NCBI GenBank assembly: GCA_905215805.1
Contig: CAJMRL010000021.1
Coordinates: 1-50,113, forward strand
Length of the DNA: 50,113 nt
Reading direction: 5' to 3'
DNA from: an uncultured bacterium
GTDB taxonomy: Bacteria; Bacillota; Clostridia; UBA1381
This document shows, piece after piece, positions 39,784-48,865 of the stretch. The notes beneath the pieces are model-generated. The model was not told the DNA's origin. It was given only the letters and a program-made list of their open reading frames with translations, and ran no database searches. How positions within the stretch are numbered: position 1 is the stretch's first letter; the number at the start of each line of letters is the position of its first letter. A program made the position numbers and the translations under genes.

Positions 39784-41790
39784 ATGGATAATTCCCTTAA
39801 AAATGAACAAGCAAAAAAAAGAATTGATGAACTTACGGAGAGGCTTAATTATCATAATTACAAATATTATGTAGAGGACTCTCCGGAGATATCGGATTTT
39901 GAATTTGATGCAATGCTTGTAGAGCTTGAAGAGCTTGAAAATAAATATCCTGAATTCAGACATAATGATTCGCCTACAATACGAATTGGAGGCGAACCGG
40001 TGTCCGAATTTACCCCGGTGACCCATGAGGTTCAAATGCAAAGTTTGCAGAAAGCTTTTTCAAAAGAAGAAATATTTGATTTTGATAGACGTGTAAGAGA
40101 AGTAGTAGAAAATCCTGAATATGTGGTTGAGCACAAGATAGACGGTCTTTCTGTATCTTTGGAATATGTTGATGGTATATTTACAAGGGGATCTACAAGA
40201 GGAGATGGGATTACCGGTGAGGATGTAACCGAAAATCTAAAAACAATACGTTCTATCCCTTTAAGGATTAAGGATAAAATTCCGTTTCTTGAAGTGCGTG
40301 GAGAGGTGTTTTTATCGCGCGCAAATTTTGAAAAAATAAACAGGTCTCTTGAAGAACAGGGACAGCAGTTATTTGCAAATCCAAGAAATGCGGCGGCAGG
40401 GTCGCTAAGACAACTTGACCCTAAAATTGCTGCATCAAGAGGCTTGGATATTTTTGTATTCAATATTCAGCGGATAAATGGGATTCAAATAAATAATCAT
40501 ATAGACAGCTTGCGATTCTTAAAGAAGCAAGGATTTAAAACTATATTAAATGAAAAAATATTTAAAACTCCTCAAGAAGTATTTGAACAAATTTTAAATA
40601 TAGGAGAAGAGCGCGGCAAGTTACCGTTTGATATTGATGGGGCTGTTGTCAAGGTCAATGATTTTAGGATGCGAGATCTTTTGGGAGTAACAGCTAAATT
40701 TCCTAAATGGGCTATAGCTTACAAATATCCCGCAGAAAAACAAAAAACAGTTATTCGTGATATAAAGATACAAATAGGCCGTACAGGCGTGCTTACTCCA
40801 CTTGCAATTCTTGATACTGTAAGGATTGCAGGTTCAAATGTTTCTCGTGCGACTTTGCACAATGCTGATTTTATTCAGGAAAAAGATATTAGAATAGGAG
40901 ATACAGTTGTAATACAAAAAGCCGGAGATATAATTCCTGCGGTTGTAGAAGTCTTATTTGAAAACAGAACAGGTAATGAAAAAAGGTTTCAGATGCCTCA
41001 ATATTGTCCGGAATGCGGAGCTCAGGTAGTACGTGAAGAAGGAGAAGCTGCTTATAGATGTACAGGAGTAAATTGTCCGGCCCAGAGGTTTAGAAATATA
41101 ATTCATTTTGTTTCAAGAAGCGCTATGGACATAGAGGGGCTTGGTCCATCTATAATAGAACAGATGCTTGAGCGAGGCTTAATAGAAAATGCTTCTGATT
41201 TATATTATCTTAGTGCAGATGATATTGCAAAAATGGATAAGCTTGGAGAAAAATCTGCTCAAAATATTATATCGGCTTTGGAAAAATCAAAGCATAATCA
41301 ATTATATCGTCTGATAAACGCATTTGGAATTCGTCATATAGGAGAAAAAGCTGCAAAAATCCTTGCAGGAAAATATAAAACACTTGAAGCTCTTATGAAT
41401 GCGTCTATAGAAGATCTTACAACAATAGATGACATAGGAGAAACAATGGCTGAATCTGTTATAGAATATTTTAATGAGCCACAAAATATTGAATTTATTG
41501 ATAGGCTTAAAAAGGCCGGAGTAAGCTGTGAAGATGATGTACAAAAAGAGGAGAATGTTGATAAGCGTTTTGAAGGAAAAACATTTGTTTTAACAGGGAC
41601 TTTGTCAAAATATAAAAGGACGGAGGCTTCGGCTATAATCGAAGCTTTTGGCGGAAAAACATCATCGAGTGTTTCTAAAAAAACGTCATATGTCCTTGCC
41701 GGAGAAGAAGCAGGAAGCAAGCTTGATAAAGCATTAAAATTAGGAGTGCAAGTCATATCTGAAGATGATTTTGAGGAAATGATTAAATGA
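39784..41790 (+). CDS. ligA: NAD-dependent DNA ligase
   Basis: The 668-residue enzyme seals nicks using NAD as the AMP donor and is essential for replication and repair. Domains in order: NAD-binding Ia domain (ELTERLNYHNYKYYVEDSPEISD), adenylation domain with the AMP-linked Lys118 in EHKIDGLSVSLEY, OB fold, a zinc finger (CPECG and CTGVNCP), helix-hairpin-helix repeats and a C-terminal BRCT domain (FEGKTFVLTGTLSKYKRTEA). AAAGGAG lies upstream of the ATG. Its stop overlaps the next start by 4 bases (ATGA). Confidence 0.97.
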   Translation: MDNSLKNEQAKKRIDELTERLNYHNYKYYVEDSPEISDFEFDAMLVELEELENKYPEFRHNDSPTIRIGGEPVSEFTPVTHEVQMQSLQKAFSKEEIFDFDRRVREVVENPEYVVEHKIDGLSVSLEYVDGIFTRGSTRGDGITGEDVTENLKTIRSIPLRIKDKIPFLEVRGEVFLSRANFEKINRSLEEQGQQLFANPRNAAAGSLRQLDPKIAASRGLDIFVFNIQRINGIQINNHIDSLRFLKKQGFKTILNEKIFKTPQEVFEQILNIGEERGKLPFDIDGAVVKVNDFRMRDLLGVTAKFPKWAIAYKYPAEKQKTVIRDIKIQIGRTGVLTPLAILDTVRIAGSNVSRATLHNADFIQEKDIRIGDTVVIQKAGDIIPAVVEVLFENRTGNEKRFQMPQYCPECGAQVVREEGEAAYRCTGVNCPAQRFRNIIHFVSRSAMDIEGLGPSIIEQMLERGLIENASDLYYLSADDIAKMDKLGEKSAQNIISALEKSKHNQLYRLINAFGIRHIGEKAAKILAGKYKTLEALMNASIEDLTTIDDIGETMAESVIEYFNEPQNIEFIDRLKKAGVSCEDDVQKEENVDKRFEGKTFVLTGTLSKYKRTEASAIIEAFGGKTSSSVSKKTSYVLAGEEAGSKLDKALKLGVQVISEDDFEEMIK

Positions 41791-42524
41791 ATGAGTATAT
41801 TGAATCCCCAAATCTACCCCAAAATAAAATAAAGAAAGTACTTGTAGATTATAGATTAAGTAATGACAGTATCAAGGAGCTTAATAACGCAAAAATTGAG
41901 GTGTGCTTTTCAAAGAAGATAGATTGCTTGTACGATGCTGTCTGCGGGCATCCTGATATGCAGATCCATCATCTTGGTGGAAGTTGTTTTGTATGCGCTC
42001 AAGAAGTGTATGATTATTATTCAGATATGCTGATTGGAGCAGATATTATAATGGGGGAAAAGCCTCTTAAGGAAAAATATCCCGATGATATATATTATAA
42101 TGCGGCGTCTGTAGGAAATTATATTATATGCAAGGCTGACAGTACCGAAGAAAAAATTTTACGCCAATATAATGATGAATATATAATAAACATAAATCAA
42201 GGGTACGCAAAATGCAATATTGCTGTTATCGGTAAAAAAGCTTTAATTACTTCTGATAAAGGAATTTACAAAAAGGCATTAGAGAAAGATATAGATGTAC
42301 TTCTTATAAAAAGTGGTTTTATTGAACTTAATGGATTATCATACGGATTTATAGGCGGTGCTTCAGGAATGATTGCACCGGATATTCTTGCAGTAAATGG
42401 GAATATAGATACCCATCCTGATTGTAAAAATATGAAGGCGTTTTGCAGAAATTATGGTATATATATAATTTCTCTGAACAGAGGAAAGTTGTGCGATGTA
42501 GGGTCAATTGTTCCTCTTATATAA
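41787..42524 (+). CDS. Conserved protein of unknown function (DUF6873-like)
   Basis: The 245-residue protein is translationally coupled to ligA by an ATGA overlap. It has no signal peptide or membrane helix. Conserved-looking segments are CGHPDMQIHHLGG, EKPLKEKYPDDIYYN, NINQGYAKCNIAVIGKKALITSD and GFIGGASGMIAPDILA. I believe it belongs to DUF6873-type proteins, which have a pentein-like (arginine deiminase-type) fold, but this is from memory of the family and could be wrong. Several cysteines and histidines might form an active site. Any link to DNA ligation is untested; co-occurrence may be only positional. The stretch of 90 bases after it holds no gene. Confidence 0.55.
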   Translation: MNEYIESPNLPQNKIKKVLVDYRLSNDSIKELNNAKIEVCFSKKIDCLYDAVCGHPDMQIHHLGGSCFVCAQEVYDYYSDMLIGADIIMGEKPLKEKYPDDIYYNAASVGNYIICKADSTEEKILRQYNDEYIININQGYAKCNIAVIGKKALITSDKGIYKKALEKDIDVLLIKSGFIELNGLSYGFIGGASGMIAPDILAVNGNIDTHPDCKNMKAFCRNYGIYIISLNRGKLCDVGSIVPLI

Positions 42525-42614
42525 GATACCCAAGCAAAGTAATAAAAGCAATATTATTACAAGAGGCATTTTATAAATGATATCTTTTTTGTTTTAGGAA
42601 AGTGGGATGATATT

Positions 42615-43343
42615 GTGAAATTAAGGATTGCCATATGTGATGACGAAACGGACGTATTGATACAAGAAAGCTGTATGATACAAAAATTATTGGACGAGAA
42701 AAGCGTTTCATATGAAATTGATACATATACATCAGCAGAAGAATTACTCTCGTCCAAAGCTTTGTACGACATACTTTTTCTTGATGTGGAAATGGGTAAT
42801 CTAAACGGAATTGATGTTGCAGAAAAATTACTGGAATGCAAAAATGACACCTTAATATTCTTTATAACAAATTATTCTATATACTCTGACAGGGCTTCGG
42901 ATATACGTGCGCACAGATATTTGTCAAAACCATTGGACATAGATCGACTTAGAAACGGACTTGACAGTGCGCTAAAGAAAATATCTGATGTAGCCAAAAT
43001 AATAACAGTAACAGATATGGAAACAAAGAAGAACTATAATATTCCTATAGCATCAATAATATTTATCGAAAATACAGGTCGGCATACGAAGATCTATTTA
43101 ACTACCAGACCTGCATTTGTTGTCGAAGAAATATTTTCAATTATAAAAGAAAGAATAGAAAGTGGGGTGGAGTATTTTGCCATGCCTCATCAAAGTTATT
43201 ATGTTAATATGCGGTTTGTTGATGATTATGATAAAAAAGAGGTTAAAATGTCTTACGGAAAAAGATCTTATACCGCTATCATGACACGCGGAAGATACAG
43301 AACTTTTAACGATAAGATGTTTGAAATGGCAAAATTATTGTGA
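42615..43343 (+). CDS. LytTR-type response regulator
   Basis: The 242-residue protein has a receiver domain (CDDE at the N terminus, phosphate-accepting Asp57 in ILFLDVEMGN, Lys105 region SKPLD) and a C-terminal LytTR DNA-binding domain (about 135-240, IPIASIIFIENTGRHTKIYL). This is the layout of AgrA, VirR and ComE. It binds direct-repeat sites. The start is a GTG with only a weak ribosome site. It overlaps the kinase gene by 4 bases (ATGA type), so both form a two-component pair. No autoinducer processing gene (AgrB) lies next to it. Confidence 0.92.
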   Translation: MKLRIAICDDETDVLIQESCMIQKLLDEKSVSYEIDTYTSAEELLSSKALYDILFLDVEMGNLNGIDVAEKLLECKNDTLIFFITNYSIYSDRASDIRAHRYLSKPLDIDRLRNGLDSALKKISDVAKIITVTDMETKKNYNIPIASIIFIENTGRHTKIYLTTRPAFVVEEIFSIIKERIESGVEYFAMPHQSYYVNMRFVDDYDKKEVKMSYGKRSYTAIMTRGRYRTFNDKMFEMAKLL

Positions 43344-44653
43344 TGTATTTAAATTATATACCGAAATTGATTGCAATAATGATCGAATGTGGGATAATGA
43401 TGTATTATTGCAATTCTATATTGCCATATAAAAAATCGAAAACAAGAAGTTCATGTATAGTTGTTTTGGGATATATAATTTACTATTTTATTTGTCTATC
43501 GAGAATAACGTGGTTGAATATTTGCAGTTTTATTTTTATCAATCTTTTAATAGTTTTATTGGGATACAAAGATACTATAGGTGGTATAATGTTTAAGATT
43601 GCAATAATAACGGGACTGATGATGTTCAGTGAGTTGATCGCTTCATTGTTGATTGAAACAAAACTGAATAATGAATTTGCAACAGTTATAACATTTGCGG
43701 AAGATATAATTTTTACATTTGCTTCAAAATTATTGTATATTACAGCTATTATAGTTTTCAGGTATTTATCTGTAAACAGAAGCCAGCGATACCAGACCAG
43801 AGAAATGATATATTTGATTGTTCTTCCGATCTCAACCTGCTTATTCCTATATTTATTTAATCAAATTAGTAATATTCTTAGCAAAAGATTAGAAATATGG
43901 TTTGTAATATTTAGTATTTTGTTGATAATTTCGAATTTTGTGGCATACTTTGTATGTGAAAGAATAATTGATAGCTATTTACAAAATGAAAAATTGAAAC
44001 AAATTGAATTTAAGAAAGAAATAAACGAAAAAAGCTATCAGCTTATCCAAGAAAAATACAATGAGTTAAAAATATTGGTTCATGATTTTAATAAATATTG
44101 TAATTATATTGACGAAAAAATTGCTTATGGTCAAAAAGACGTGCGGGATCTTACAAAAAAAATAAAAAACAAAAATAAAGAATTTTTAATAATTGAGTAT
44201 ACCAATAATAAAGCTTTGAATATTCTTTTGTCTGAAAAAGTAAGAGAATGTAATGAAAAACAGATTGATTTTCAAATCTATGCTCAAAGCATCGATCTAG
44301 CATTTATTGAAGAAAGTGATATAATTGCGATTTTTGGGAACCTGATAGACAATGCTATTGAAAGCTGTATGATTTCAGAAACCAAAAAGATATTTTTACA
44401 AATAAAAACAATGAATGATAAGTTTCTTGTTATAAATCTTGAGAATAGTGCTGACAAAGAACCGGCTACAGAAAACGGCAAATTAAAAACAAGAAAAGCC
44501 GATAAAGATACCCATGGAATAGGGATATTAAGTGTGAAACAGGCATTAAATAATTTAAAAGAGCATAATGGACGATTACAATGGGAATATAACGCTGATA
44601 AACGTATTTTTGTTGCGACTATTCTTATCAGTTTACAACAGAAAGAAGATTAA
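43340..44653 (+). CDS. AgrC/ComD-like GHKL sensor histidine kinase
   Basis: The 437-residue kinase has about six membrane helices in residues 1-205, a coiled-coil-like dimerisation helix (QNEKLKQIEFKKEINEKSYQ) and a GHKL ATPase domain. The phosphorylated His is His248 in ILVHDFNKYC, the N box is GNLIDNAIESC and the G box HGIGILSVKQAL. This class usually senses secreted peptides. The overlap with the response regulator gene shows they work as a pair. The signal is unknown, because no agrB or agrD-like gene was found near it. Confidence 0.9.
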   Translation: MMYLNYIPKLIAIMIECGIMMYYCNSILPYKKSKTRSSCIVVLGYIIYYFICLSRITWLNICSFIFINLLIVLLGYKDTIGGIMFKIAIITGLMMFSELIASLLIETKLNNEFATVITFAEDIIFTFASKLLYITAIIVFRYLSVNRSQRYQTREMIYLIVLPISTCLFLYLFNQISNILSKRLEIWFVIFSILLIISNFVAYFVCERIIDSYLQNEKLKQIEFKKEINEKSYQLIQEKYNELKILVHDFNKYCNYIDEKIAYGQKDVRDLTKKIKNKNKEFLIIEYTNNKALNILLSEKVRECNEKQIDFQIYAQSIDLAFIEESDIIAIFGNLIDNAIESCMISETKKIFLQIKTMNDKFLVINLENSADKEPATENGKLKTRKADKDTHGIGILSVKQALNNLKEHNGRLQWEYNADKRIFVATILISLQQKED

Positions 44654-45134
44654 AAATGCAAATGCTGCAATATAGCGACAAATGTTGCAAACCCTATTGC
44701 TAAAGCTCGAATAGTGTTGTATAATGTGATTGTAAACAAAAGACAATGTTTACAAAACTCATTAATGAGAGGAACTGTGACGACAGTTTCGGTGAAGGCA
44801 ATTGCTGCCGACATAGCGGTGGTATATTGTTCAAACAACGGCAAACATCTGCTGTATCTGGACAGTTCCGATATTGCAAGCAGATAGAATACGCTTGTAA
44901 GCAGTGCCGGAGACAGAATAAACAAATAAAGCATGATACTATGAATTTTTCAAAAAGAAAAGAGAAACCATATAAAATCATAATAAGCTTAGTACCCTTA
45001 AATGTGATTATAATACGGTATCTCTCTTATATAAGTATAAGAATAATCTCTTGATTTGTCAAGTGCTTTATAAGAAATGGGTTTATTTTTAGATGAAAAC
45101 AGTATCGTGAACAAGAAAGCGAGGAATAATTATC
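44654..45134. other. Intergenic region after the kinase with a possible LytTR site
   Basis: No gene is well supported here. A 15-codon frame directly after the kinase (44656-44703, MQMLQYSDKCCKPYC) is cysteine-rich but has only a weak AAGAAG ribosome site. A 94-codon hydrophobic frame on the minus strand (44934-44650) lacks a Shine-Dalgarno site. TACCCTTAA (44993-45001) and TACGGTATC (45014-45022) are imperfect direct repeats 21 bp apart, as LytTR regulators use; they lie about 120 bp before the next gene, near TATAAG at 45029 or 45036. Confidence 0.35.
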
Positions 45135-46187
45135 ATGAAGAGGTTTAATAAATTAGTAGTAATGGGTTTAGTAGCAATTATGTCAGTAACAGCGGCATTA
45201 CCTGTGTTGGCAACTGAGCAAAAAGAATTATCCCATATTCAGGATGATTCTTTTGACATTACAACTACAATTAACGAAAAACATCAAGTTATACGTACAT
45301 TTGAAAGAAATATTGATAATGAGATGATTGCTCTTTGTAATGCTGATGAAGATAAAAATAATGGTTATAAAGAAACAAAAGAATTATTAATAGATTTAGG
45401 TATGGAACAATATGCCATAGATAATCTGACAAATGAAGATCTTGAAAGATATGCAAGGAGTCCTAAAATTGTCACCTCTGTTACATATTCAAAAATAGAT
45501 TCTGAAGGAAAAGAAATTTATTTAGATGAATCAGTTGCAATTCAAGAAGCTTCCGTAATTCAGAAAATACAAGAAGATAAAATACAAAACAAAATTAATG
45601 GTATAGAAACATTAGAGCAAGATACATATGAAGATTCTTATATGCGGGTATTTCACTCTGCAGTTAATAATTGGAATGAAACAATAACATTTACAACAGA
45701 TGCTCGCTGGTTAACAATGCCATTTTACAGATCCAATGATTCTATTGGTTCTGCAGCGCAGGGATGTACTGTAATTAATGATTCTAGATCAGGATATATA
45801 GAATATGATACGAGAATTACCGGATTCGGCTATTCTGACGTATATAGTGAACATAAAGATCTGCCGTCAAGTCAGTTTCAGCTTATTTCGGATGGAACGT
45901 TTTTTGGTACTGGGGCAGTTGTCAAGCTACCCGTCGATGCTGATTCAGCAACTCAATCGGTATATAATACAAATTATAAAGCTCATTTCCAATATAGCGA
46001 ACATATAATGGATCCATCATTTCCGCATTGGTATCAGACAGTGGGCTCTTATTCACATTCAAGGAAGACTGTTGTTTCTGATGTATCATTAGGTATTGGA
46101 CTTAAAGGAGTTACAGGTGGTATTAGCATAAAGAGTGTTGATGCATCTGATGTGAGGTATGTGTCTTTTGATTTTCATTATGAATAA
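45135..46187 (+). CDS. Secreted protein of unknown function
   Basis: The 350-residue protein starts with a clear signal peptide (LVVMGLVAIMSVTAALPVLA-TE, cleaved near residue 27). Residues about 30-155 are polar and helix-rich. The rest looks beta-rich with many Ser, Thr and aromatic residues (NNWNETITFTTDARWLTMPF, GFGYSDVYSEH) and ends with VSDVSLGIGLKGVTGGISIK. I recognise no family. There is no wall anchor. GAGGA lies 9 bases before the ATG. As the first gene after a LytTR two-component pair, with a possible LytTR site upstream, it may be a target of that system, for example a secreted antimicrobial or adhesion factor. That is inference only. Confidence 0.75.
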   Translation: MKRFNKLVVMGLVAIMSVTAALPVLATEQKELSHIQDDSFDITTTINEKHQVIRTFERNIDNEMIALCNADEDKNNGYKETKELLIDLGMEQYAIDNLTNEDLERYARSPKIVTSVTYSKIDSEGKEIYLDESVAIQEASVIQKIQEDKIQNKINGIETLEQDTYEDSYMRVFHSAVNNWNETITFTTDARWLTMPFYRSNDSIGSAAQGCTVINDSRSGYIEYDTRITGFGYSDVYSEHKDLPSSQFQLISDGTFFGTGAVVKLPVDADSATQSVYNTNYKAHFQYSEHIMDPSFPHWYQTVGSYSHSRKTVVSDVSLGIGLKGVTGGISIKSVDASDVRYVSFDFHYE

Positions 46188-46289
46188 ATTTAAATTATAA
46201 ATTTATAAAAATAGTTCAAAGCAATATATGTAATTGCTGTGCAAGTTTAAAATTACAGTAATGATAATATGTTAGGAGAAAGGATTTGT

Positions 46290-46733
46290 ATGAAAAAAGT
46301 TATCACTATTTTTTTTATAATAATGACTCTTTTCTTAACCTTGATGTGCGAAAGATTGGCAGATCAAAAAACAAATCTTCAAAATAATATAGATCGCATG
46401 TTTGCGAACAGTTATCAGTATTTGATTCTAAATATGTGGAATATATCAGAATTTGAGTATGATGAGACTTATTTAAAAACACTAAATATAGATAATACAA
46501 AGCATGGAGCTCTTGTCAGTGCATTATTCCAATACACCTCTTATAATGAAAATTATGAGTTGGGTAATTGCATACAAATCCTTGACCAATCATCGGGCAG
46601 TGACGCCTTCTTGTCACTGACAATTGATAAAGAGTTATACGATAAATTAAAAGAGCTAAATACTAATTTTCAATCTGTAAGTCTTGCAGAAAATGTACAT
46701 AAAATGCTTGAAACAAAAATATCCTCGCAGTAA
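46290..46733 (+). CDS. Small membrane-anchored or secreted protein, unknown
   Basis: The 147-residue protein begins MKKVITIFFIIMTLFLTLMC, a hydrophobic N-terminal segment that could be a signal peptide or a retained anchor; a Cys follows it, but the lipobox is poor. The rest is helical and charged (RLADQKTNLQNNIDRMF onward). No family was recognised. I chose the ATG at 46290, with AAAGGA 5 bases upstream; an in-frame ATG at 46269 would add seven residues. It follows the secreted protein gene by about 100 bases, and another exported protein gene follows, so the three probably share a role. Confidence 0.65.
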   Translation: MKKVITIFFIIMTLFLTLMCERLADQKTNLQNNIDRMFANSYQYLILNMWNISEFEYDETYLKTLNIDNTKHGALVSALFQYTSYNENYELGNCIQILDQSSGSDAFLSLTIDKELYDKLKELNTNFQSVSLAENVHKMLETKISSQ

Positions 46734-46856
46734 ATATATATCATACTGTGTAAATAGGGCAAACATGATTAGATAATGCAGGGATGGCACAACACGATAT
46801 GATCGTTCATCACAAACTGTTTTTTCAAAATAATAAGTGTTCAGGAGAAATAAATA

Positions 46857-47480
46857 ATGTCCCTAAAAAAATTTTACGTAATACTGCTGAGTGTCATGTT
46901 TATTATAGGCAGCTGTATACTTTTCACAGCTTGTTTAAACAAAAATTCTTCAAATGTCGATCTATCTGCCGATTTGATTATGCAATATTTAGGAGAGGAT
47001 ATGACAGAAGTTATTCAAAAATTGAATATTGATACTGAGAAAGCATCTGTGACCGAACATGGTAATTCAGAAATTGATTTACAACTTGAAAATGTATTAA
47101 TCGATGAAAATCAAACGGGATACCTCACACTGTCATTTTACAACAATACGTTGTGCTATATAAGATATGATTTGGCAAATTCTATGGATGCTGCGTATGA
47201 ATATACGAAGAAACTGTATAATAAATATCAAGAAACTTACGGTGACGCAATTACATATGAGGATCTACCCAATCGAATAAAGAATTTAGATAGTGCCGAG
47301 TTGCTGAATTCTGCTGATAATTTTGTTTCTTTTAAAGAAGATTGGAACATAGAAAATGAAAATATCAGCAATAAAGTATTCAATGGTAATGCAATCAAAC
47401 TGGAATTATCTGTTAGTAGCGGAAAGACAGAAACAGGAGAACAAGCAGCCAGTATAACAATCCGTTGTTTTGAAAGATAA
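46857..47480 (+). CDS. Probable lipoprotein of unknown function
   Basis: The 207-residue protein has a lipoprotein signal sequence with the lipobox LFTAC (Cys at about residue 26), so it should be lipid-anchored outside the membrane. The mature part begins with LNKNSSNVDLSADLIMQYLG and shows an alternating strand/helix pattern (YLTLSFYNNTLCYIRYDL). No family was recognised. AGGAG lies 9-10 bases before the ATG. It closes the group of exported proteins behind the LytTR system. Confidence 0.75.
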   Translation: MSLKKFYVILLSVMFIIGSCILFTACLNKNSSNVDLSADLIMQYLGEDMTEVIQKLNIDTEKASVTEHGNSEIDLQLENVLIDENQTGYLTLSFYNNTLCYIRYDLANSMDAAYEYTKKLYNKYQETYGDAITYEDLPNRIKNLDSAELLNSADNFVSFKEDWNIENENISNKVFNGNAIKLELSVSSGKTETGEQAASITIRCFER

Positions 47481-47609
47481 CAGGTATAGACAATAAAACT
47501 TCGTTTAAACATAATTGTAATACTATATCTCACTTGTTATTGCTGCATAGGTTTCTGCGAATCGGAAGCAGAAAACCACGATAGGGAATATTCAAATAAT
47601 TATTCAATG

Positions 47610-47643
47610 AAACGGGATGTGTCTTTGCTGCAGCATCCCGTTT
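47610..47643 (+). terminator. Hairpin terminator after the exported-protein cluster
   Basis: AAACGGGATG (47610-47619) and CATCCCGTTT (47634-47643) are perfectly complementary over 10 bp with a 14-base loop. The T run is short. It also marks the edge of the GC-richer segment that follows. Confidence 0.75.
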
Positions 47644-47659
47644 CAGTATCTGTGAGGTG

Positions 47660-47688
47660 TTGACAACAGCCGCTAAAACATGTATAAT
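47660..47688 (+). promoter_or_regulatory. Perfect consensus sigma-A promoter of the propeller/permease pair
   Basis: TTGACA (47660-47665) and TATAAT (47683-47688) are exactly 17 bp apart. The leader is about 63 bases. Confidence 0.85.
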
Positions 47689-47757
47689 ACAAATAATAAG
47701 GTAATAAGTCTTAGATGAAAGAGATACCTATAATATATAAAAGTGGGAGCAGGAATA

Positions 47758-48837
47758 ATGAACATACGAAAAATATACAGAATAGCTGACGTAGAAAACT
47801 CAACACTTACAGGCATGAACGGCGGTGATATAGAGAGTCCGGACGGCTCAATGATAGTCTACGCGTCAAAGCCGGATCTTTCAGAGTCGTACACCGAGCT
47901 TTGGGTGTGCAACAGGGATCTCACTGGACACAGGAAAGTGTACACCTTGTCGTGTATGAACCATAACGGACCGTCGGCATCTTTTGTTGACAACGACACT
48001 GTAGTGTTCCGTGATGAGACCGACGGCATATTATCGTTTATTCTCTATGACGTAAAGCGTAATGAGGAGAAGAGTCGTGTATACGGCAAAATGGGACACC
48101 GTGCTTCGGGCGGGATGTTCCCGTTTTCGGTGCGTGAAAGCCAGCTTTTGAAAAATAACGCATTCCCTGAGATAAAGGAGTGCGGTGTGTACATGATGAA
48201 CGTTAGGACAGGGAAGATAACGTACCTTATAAGCGACGAAGAGATAAACGAAATTGCACTTTCGCACGGCTTAGGAATAAATCCGAACACCTGTGACGTT
48301 AGTCATCTTCAGCTGAGTCCCGACTGCTCTGCAGTGATGATGCGTATGGGAGTTCCGAACTGTCCGACTTTCGGAGCGCTCGGATGTATGGATCTTGCAA
48401 CGCGTAAAACGCATCTGATCTCTGACAAGCCCGTGCATCAGCTTTGGTTCGACAACGATACATATATGGCCACCAGGCAGTTTGAGATAGATGGACGCAT
48501 AGACATGGCAACGAGTTATATAGCAAGGTTTTCAAAGGATGGTGAGGAGCTTGAGGTGCTTGGCGGTATAGGTAACCATATAGACGGCAACGCCGACAGG
48601 ACACTTTTCGCTGGCGATCGCTGCTATCCTGGCTATGCGGCTAACGTATATGTATACGAGCGCGGGAACAAAACGCCATTGGCAGAGATAGAGATAGCCG
48701 ATCTTCCGGAGGTCGTATGGAAGAGGCAGGTGCACCCGAATCCGTCATTTGCCGGAAACGGAAAGCGGCTGTATTTCAACCGTCCGGTATCTAATGACAG
48801 AACAGAAGCATCGTTTATAGAGACAGACGAAATATAA
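47758..48837 (+). CDS. Beta-propeller protein resembling oligogalacturonate lyase/TolB
   Basis: The 359-residue protein shows repeated propeller blades of the TolB/WD40-like kind: SPDGSMIVYASKPD, TELWVCNRDLTGHRK, LSPDCSAVMMRMG and HPNPSFAGNGKRLYFNRPV. The last segment resembles the HPHPSF region of family PL22 oligogalacturonate lyases, but only part of the metal-binding set is visible. An enzyme acting on pectin fragments is possible; a sugar-binding propeller is the alternative. No signal peptide is present. I chose the ATG at 47758, with GGAG 8 bases upstream, over a GTG at 47743. Base composition is clearly richer in GC than in earlier genes. A permease gene follows after 28 bases. Confidence 0.6.
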   Translation: MNIRKIYRIADVENSTLTGMNGGDIESPDGSMIVYASKPDLSESYTELWVCNRDLTGHRKVYTLSCMNHNGPSASFVDNDTVVFRDETDGILSFILYDVKRNEEKSRVYGKMGHRASGGMFPFSVRESQLLKNNAFPEIKECGVYMMNVRTGKITYLISDEEINEIALSHGLGINPNTCDVSHLQLSPDCSAVMMRMGVPNCPTFGALGCMDLATRKTHLISDKPVHQLWFDNDTYMATRQFEIDGRIDMATSYIARFSKDGEELEVLGGIGNHIDGNADRTLFAGDRCYPGYAANVYVYERGNKTPLAEIEIADLPEVVWKRQVHPNPSFAGNGKRLYFNRPVSNDRTEASFIETDEI

Positions 48838-48865
48838 TAAATAGTAGATTGATTTAATTAGAGAT

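Noticed and set aside
44650..44934. 94-codon hydrophobic frame on the minus strand, possible small membrane protein
   Set aside because: No Shine-Dalgarno site precedes its ATG, and nearly all real genes here have one. Several frames on both strands are open in this stretch, so it may be chance or an old remnant.
44941..45054. 37-codon basic/hydrophobic frame (MNFSKRKEKPYK...) as an autoinducer precursor
   Set aside because: No ribosome site, no AgrB-like processing protein nearby, and it overlaps the probable promoter and LytTR site of the next gene.
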